From positions 5,383,501 through 5,447,500 of the forward strand of contig FSRD01000001.1 in assembly GCA_900129675.1 (NCBI GenBank): DNA of 64,000 bases, read 5' to 3'. The notes below the pieces were generated by a model. That model was not told the origin of the DNA. It searched no databases and saw only the letters and a program-made list of their open reading frames with translations. The stretch comes from Bradyrhizobium erythrophlei (GTDB taxonomy: Bacteria > Pseudomonadota > Alphaproteobacteria > Rhizobiales > Xanthobacteraceae). A program made the position numbers and the translations under genes. This document shows positions 60,310-64,000 of the stretch, in pieces (the stretch's first letter is position 1; every line of letters starts with the position of its first letter).

Positions 60310-60477
60310 ATGGACAAAACTGTAGCAGACCTGAACATCCAGCATTTCAAGAAACTGTTGGAGACCGAAACGGACCCGGTCAAGCGACAAACGCTGCAAA
60401 CGCTGCTCGCCGAAGAAGAGGCCAAACTGGCTCGCCTTGACCAACAAAACCACGAAAGACAGAAAGCTAATCGTTAG
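60310..60477 (+). CDS. Small helical protein, 55 residues
   Basis: Starts MDKTVADLNIQHFKKLLETE and continues TDPVKRQTLQTLLAEEEAKL to NHERQKANR. It is an all-helical, heptad-rich short protein of a kind common in Bradyrhizobium near Crp-type regulators and phasin genes. AGGAGGCGTTGTC gives a good ribosome site. Its role is unknown. Confidence 0.7.
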   Translation: MDKTVADLNIQHFKKLLETETDPVKRQTLQTLLAEEEAKLARLDQQNHERQKANR

Positions 60478-60683
60478 TGGCCCAAAGACGCCAGTGCGTC
60501 GGCCTGACGATAACGCGCTGGTTCGTTTGCGCGTTGATCCAGCCACCCGGGGCGCGACGGCAAGCGAAAACCAGTTGATGTACGTGGGCCTCTTCAATCA
60601 CGGCAAGCTCAAGATCGCAGCCAAACGGAGCGGTCGAAATCCGTTGCCATATTGTCTGGTCATGCATCGGAATCATCTCGCGC

Positions 60684-61247
60684 CTACTTTCGTTCGGCTT
60701 CGGCCTCTTGCTCCAGCCGCAAAATATGTGCGCGCAGCGCATCGAACCGTTCTTCGGTGACATCGCTGAACAGCGGATCCTTGCGACCGGTTACGGCGGA
60801 GGCGATTTCCGTCCAATCTTCAGGCTTAAGGGCCTTGAGCGCGGCAGGAAAGAAATCTCGATCTTCCATCATCATGTGATGCCGCTCGTGCGTGATGAAA
60901 TCGCGAACAATGGCATCGACATCTTGCCGAAGAACTTCAACATCTGCGAGCACGTTCTCGACCGCGTGAGCGACGCGGCGCAAGCGATCAGCCCCTTTGT
61001 TGTGTTCGCGAGCGAGATCACCGACCTTTGCAGCCGCAACCGGATCGCGCGCTCTTAGCTTGGCAAAGACCAAGTCTTCCTGGGGATGGTGATACACTTC
61101 CGGGTAGACTTCGAAATAGCTGATAACCGCCCGAATAACCTCGTAGTCGGGGCGGTCTGCCCGGTCGAAAACCTCAAGTTCCCGCTCGAGGACGGCGAGC
61201 AGCTTCTCAATATTGCGATGCTCTTGGGATAAGCGCTCAATGATCAT
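60684..61247 (-). CDS. Hemerythrin HHE domain protein
   Basis: 187 residues from the ATG of MIIERLSQEH. Two HHE repeats are visible: LSQEHRNIEKLLAVLERE with YHHPQEDLVF, and REHNKGADRLRR with FITHERHHMMMEDRDFFP. The His/Glu pattern would hold a di-iron centre that binds O2 or senses redox and NO. It lies near Crp/Fnr and CBS genes, fitting an oxygen or nitrosative stress set. Confidence 0.93.
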   Translation of the reverse strand: MIIERLSQEHRNIEKLLAVLERELEVFDRADRPDYEVIRAVISYFEVYPEVYHHPQEDLVFAKLRARDPVAAAKVGDLAREHNKGADRLRRVAHAVENVLADVEVLRQDVDAIVRDFITHERHHMMMEDRDFFPAALKALKPEDWTEIASAVTGRKDPLFSDVTEERFDALRAHILRLEQEAEAERK

Positions 61248-61459
61248 GGCAGCGCTCCTACAGTTGAACCAGACCAAATTATCACTGACGCGGTATCAGT
61301 TTTTGCGGCAGATCAAATCCGGGTCGGAATATGGTGCGGCGATTTCAAATCGCCGAACCGTCGCTTTTGACCCATCTGCGACATCGGGCCTGGAATGGCT
61401 GTTGGAACCTGAAAGCACCGGAAATGTTGACCCTCAAACATCTTTGTGGAGTGAGGATC

Positions 61460-61672
61460 ATGCACACTTATGAAAAGGCGCCCGGAGGCAGCCGCCAAAG
61501 TCCAGGCTACACTGGTTTCTTCGCCATCATATGCCTGTTCGCGTCGGTCTTCTTGGTGTGGGCACTGATGAGAACGAGCCTTGTGAAAACAAGCCTTGAA
61601 ATGATGAGTTCGCCACCCGTAACAACTGGAATGGCTTCGAACGCACCTGTCAATTCCGTCGCGAAGCCCTGA
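61460..61672 (+). CDS. Small single-TM hypothetical protein
   Basis: 70 residues (MHTYEKAPGGSRQSPGYTG) with one TM segment FFAIICLFASVFLVWALM and a short Thr/Ser/Pro-rich tail. GTGAGG precedes the ATG. Unknown function. Confidence 0.5.
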   Translation: MHTYEKAPGGSRQSPGYTGFFAIICLFASVFLVWALMRTSLVKTSLEMMSSPPVTTGMASNAPVNSVAKP

Positions 61673-61831
61673 ATAGCTCTCGCGCAAGAAACTGCGGGGA
61701 GATCGCCAGCCCAAGCGCCTTGGCAAAAAGCTGCCGAACAGCATAAGCAGTTTCCATTGTGTGGGCGTAAGCTGCCCTGATGCGGACGCGTCCACAATCG
61801 CTGCTCATTACGAAGTTGCGGCGATGGAAAT

Positions 61832-61849
61832 TTGATAGATTGTTATCAA
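61832..61849. promoter_or_regulatory. Inverted repeat TTGAT-N8-ATCAA upstream of the CBS gene
   Basis: TTGATAGATTGTTATCAA lies 37 bases before the ATG of the CBS protein. The arms equal those of FNR/FixK boxes (TTGAT-N4-ATCAA) but the spacing is four bases too long, so FixK/FNR binding is doubtful; another dimeric regulator could use it. Confidence 0.35.
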
Positions 61850-61886
61850 AAATCTTGCCAGGGCTTGTGTCCGAGGGAGGATCCAA

Positions 61887-62315
61887 ATGACTACGGTGCG
61901 ACAGCTGCTTGATCAGAAGGGCGGGAACACTTGGTCTATTCACCCGGATGCTACGGTCTTCGATGCCGTCGCGAAAATGGCTGAAAAAGACATTGGATCG
62001 TTGGTAGTGATGGAAGGCGACGAGTTCGTTGGCATTATCACTGAAAGGCACTATGCGCGGAATGTTGTTCTCAAGGGTAAAACGTCTCCCGCAACGCCCG
62101 TGCGGGACATCATGGAAAGACGCGTCGTCATTGCACGGCCTGAACAATCCGTTGACCAATGTATGGCCCTCATTAGTGAGAAGCGCGTGCGCCATCTGCC
62201 GGTGTTTGAGGGAAAAAAGCTAATTGGCATTGTTTCAATCGGCGATCTTGTCAAAAGCACAATCGGTGATCAGAAGTTCTTGATTGATCAGCTCGAACAC
62301 TACATCCGGCGGTGA
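61887..62315 (+). CDS. CBS-pair domain protein
   Basis: 142 residues made of two CBS motifs: IHPDATVFDAVAKMAEKDIGSLVVMEGDEFVGIITERHYARNV and ARPEQSVDQCMALISEKRVRHLPVFEGKKLIGIVSIGDLVK. CBS pairs bind adenosine nucleotides; stand-alone versions act as energy or stress sensors. GAGGGAGGATCCAA is the ribosome site. It is probably part of the same stress group as the hemerythrin and the Crp-like regulator. Confidence 0.93.
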   Translation: MTTVRQLLDQKGGNTWSIHPDATVFDAVAKMAEKDIGSLVVMEGDEFVGIITERHYARNVVLKGKTSPATPVRDIMERRVVIARPEQSVDQCMALISEKRVRHLPVFEGKKLIGIVSIGDLVKSTIGDQKFLIDQLEHYIRR

Positions 62316-62822
62316 ACGGACCATTGTGGACGGCCGAATACGATTTCGAACGACCTCAGCGCTCGGAAGCATTACCGCCGAACATCACCGCGCCGCCGGT
62401 GCCGTTTGCGCTGGCCGACGAAGTGAACGAATGAGGCGGGCACTTCCGTTGTTGGCACGTTTGAGACATGCCGACGGACGACGCGCATTTCTGTTTATCG
62501 GGGTAGACCGGAAGTGGCCGACCCACTGCCAAAACGGCGCTTTTGACCCATTAAGAGACATTGAGGCGAAGCGCCGAGCAAAACTAGGCCCCTCTCTCAC
62601 ACAAAGGATGAGGATCTCCGCAAAGCCGCCGTGCAAGAAGGGCTGGACCGAGCTTCGCGGCCAGGGGAATACGACTATTGCCGGCGACACCCAGAAGCCG
62701 CCGAGGCGGCCCGTCGAGCCGCTGCGGTAGCAGCCGCGAAACGGTGAGCGCCGGTACTTTCATCCACCAGCTTGTGGAGATCGCATTGAAGGTGAGGACG
62801 CGTTAATGGCTATCAATGCTTT
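62316..62822 (+). other. Gene-free stretch with repeat remnants
   Basis: About 500 bases without a supported gene. A motif with AAAACGGCGCTTTTGACCCA (62532-62551) recalls the CCGTCGCTTTTGACCCATCT stretch at 61362, a dispersed rhizobial sequence, probably the relic of a repeated element. Confidence 0.4.
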
Positions 62823-63118
62823 CTAGCCGTTTGGGGCAAAAAAAGTCTTAGCCAGTTGTTCGGCGGGAACGTCACTCTCGTACGCATCAAGTGATCGGTT
62901 GTACTTGAGCAATGACCACGGGATTTGGTAGTGATTGTTTCCCAGTCCAAACAGTCCGCCAAAGCTCACAACAGCGTATGCGATTGTGCCGCTCGCCTTG
63001 TCGATCATCAATCGTTTGATTTTGCCGATTTTCTCGCCGTTATGCCGCCGTACTAAGGTGCCTTCAATTCGGTCGCTTGCAATTGCGTATGATTGGACGC
63101 TTTCTGAATTGCAGCCAT
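62823..63118 (-). pseudogene. PRC-barrel domain protein, frameshifted near the start
   Basis: The main frame reads SDRIEGTLVRRHNGEKIGKI then KRLMIDKASGTIAYAVVSFGGLFGLGNNHYQIPWSLLKYNRSLDAYESDVPAEQL, a PRC-barrel. The family-like start MAAIQKAS at 63118 lies in another frame, and no start codon precedes the barrel in its own frame. A one-base indel near 63090 is likely. An internal ATG at 63011 would miss half the barrel. Confidence 0.7.
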
Positions 63119-63399
63119 GGCTACCTCCACTGGCGATAAGCCGTGGAGGTTAACGCAGCGGATTGCCTAGAGTTCCCTGAGGACACGGTGACGGGAAAAG
63201 CCGACCTCCGGCATCGCTGGTTGCTGCGCGCGCCACATGGGGCCAGCCGGACGCTACGCCGCCGAGTACGCGTACCAGAGAGCGACAGCTTCAGCCGAAG
63301 CCGATCGCCTGTCGCGTGTACTCACAACTAGAATTAGTTGCTCCTCCCTGGCGAATGCCCAATTTCGCCGGACTTTGCCGGATTTGAAAAGAACTCTGG
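63119..63399 (+). other. Gene-free stretch
   Basis: No supported gene; short plus-strand frames here lack similarity and ribosome sites. It separates the PRC-barrel relic from the end of sdhA. Confidence 0.35.
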
Positions 63400-63999
63400 T
63401 CAGTAAATACGGGCCGTCGGCTCGATATACTGAATGTCCTTGCTCAAGGTGTACGTGTGTACGGGGCGATAATCTAACCGGACGGCTCCAGTTTGATCCA
63501 CCCAAGCGAGGGTGTGTTTCATCCAGCCTTGGTCATCCCTTTTGGGGAAATCTTCGCGTGCGTGAGCCCCGCGACTCTCGGTCCGGGCGATGGCCGAATC
63601 CACCAGAGCAGTCGCCTGAAGAAGAAGATTTTCAAACTCAAGGGTTTCGACCAAATCGGAATTCCAGATCATCGATCGGTCCGACACGGCGATGTCGGAC
63701 AGACCGTTCCAGGCCTCTTGTAAAGCTTCTTTGCCTTCTTGCAGAATACTTCCAGTCCGAAACACGGTCGCATAGCTCTGCATTGCGTGCTGCATCTGCA
63801 CCCTGAGAGTGGAGGTTGGCGTTCCGCCCTTTGCGTGGCGTAGTCTGTCAAACCGGGCCAACGTCTCTTCCCCGGCCTCGGGGGGCAGTTCAGGCTGTCT
63901 AGCTTTCGCAGTCAATTTTTCGGCGCAACGCAGGGCTGCCGCACGGCCGAACACGACGATATCGAGAAGCGAGTTGCAGCCGAGTCTGTTCGCTCCGTG
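63400..63999 (-). CDS. sdhA: Succinate dehydrogenase flavoprotein subunit, C-terminal part
   Basis: The frame is open to the window edge, starting HGANRLGCNSLLDIVVFGRAAA, the conserved substrate/FAD-domain end of SdhA. The C-terminal helical domain follows (LRVQMQHAMQSYATVFRTGSILQEG, then TALVDSAIARTESRGAHAREDFPKRDD) and the final strands (WVDQTGAVRLDYRPVHTYTLSKDIQYIEPTARIY). It oxidises succinate to fumarate in complex II. About 200 residues are visible. Rhizobial core sdh lies elsewhere in many genomes, so whether this is the core copy cannot be told here. Confidence 0.95.
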   Translation of the reverse strand, partial: HGANRLGCNSLLDIVVFGRAAALRCAEKLTAKARQPELPPEAGEETLARFDRLRHAKGGTPTSTLRVQMQHAMQSYATVFRTGSILQEGKEALQEAWNGLSDIAVSDRSMIWNSDLVETLEFENLLLQATALVDSAIARTESRGAHAREDFPKRDDQGWMKHTLAWVDQTGAVRLDYRPVHTYTLSKDIQYIEPTARIY

Positions 64000-64000
64000 A

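Noticed and set aside
61832..61849. FixK/FNR box
   Set aside because: The arms fit but the spacer is 8 rather than 4 bases, giving the wrong helical phase for an FNR-type dimer.

Overview
The window reads as a high-GC alphaproteobacterial chromosome, most likely Bradyrhizobium or a close relative in the Nitrobacteraceae. Indicators are the dense short palindromic repeats between genes, the groESL operon behind a CIRCE-like operator, a four-gene Anbu cluster, several phasins, DUF2778, Usg and DUF2934 proteins, an ABC_sub_bind protein, and many small hypotheticals of a rhizobial kind. No rRNA, complete tRNA or CRISPR array was found.

Positions 1-25226 are mainly core chromosome: a membrane glycosyltransferase (cut by the window edge), a DUF2778 protein, GST, isochorismatase and LysR genes, a signal-peptidase-like protein whose nucleophile position is Ala, a Crp/Fnr regulator, then a small phasin module (6592-7759) with an IS1202-like element just upstream. 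groES-groEL, a Usg protein, a cupin, a nucleoside symporter, an MFS exporter and an SDR follow. Next comes an Anbu proteasome-like protease grouped with a peptide-binding protein, a transglutaminase, an alpha-E protein and a circularly permuted ATP-grasp enzyme. That set is known as a predicted peptide-modification system of unknown substrate. A CinA-like protein, xanthine phosphoribosyltransferase and a hypothetical close the block.

From about 26300 the window becomes accessory. A 5'-truncated ABC_sub_bind gene abuts a tyrosine integrase. Together with an AlpA-like regulator, an MT-A70 DNA methyltransferase, a Toprim primase-like protein and a D5/P4-type helicase, the integrase forms a P4-like satellite or integrative element (26346-34328) that carries a 2-kb IS. 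Directly behind the helicase lies a 102-bp palindrome built of 9-bp iteron-like units, a candidate origin. Small hypotheticals follow, including a possible ADP-ribosyltransferase-fold protein and a gene behind a structured leader that hides its Shine-Dalgarno sequence.

Two nearly identical IS630 copies (38080-39383 and 56898-58201) frame 17.5 kb. Inside are phage and recombinase relics; a six-gene cell-division cassette (SPOR protein, minC, minD, minE, a coiled-coil repeat protein, ftsZ) at 40637-46655; many small hypotheticals and broken integrase or IS200 pieces; a phasin with a 12-residue repeat; a cytochrome P450; a GcrA-like protein; a cold-shock protein; and a PAS protein. The second IS630 sits in the stop codon of a phasin gene. 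That phasin belongs to a second, inverted and decayed copy of the 6592-7759 module.

The right end (59563-63999) holds a Crp/Fnr regulator, a small protein, hemerythrin, a CBS-pair protein, a broken PRC-barrel gene and the C-terminal part of sdhA. This suggests an oxygen or redox stress neighbourhood.
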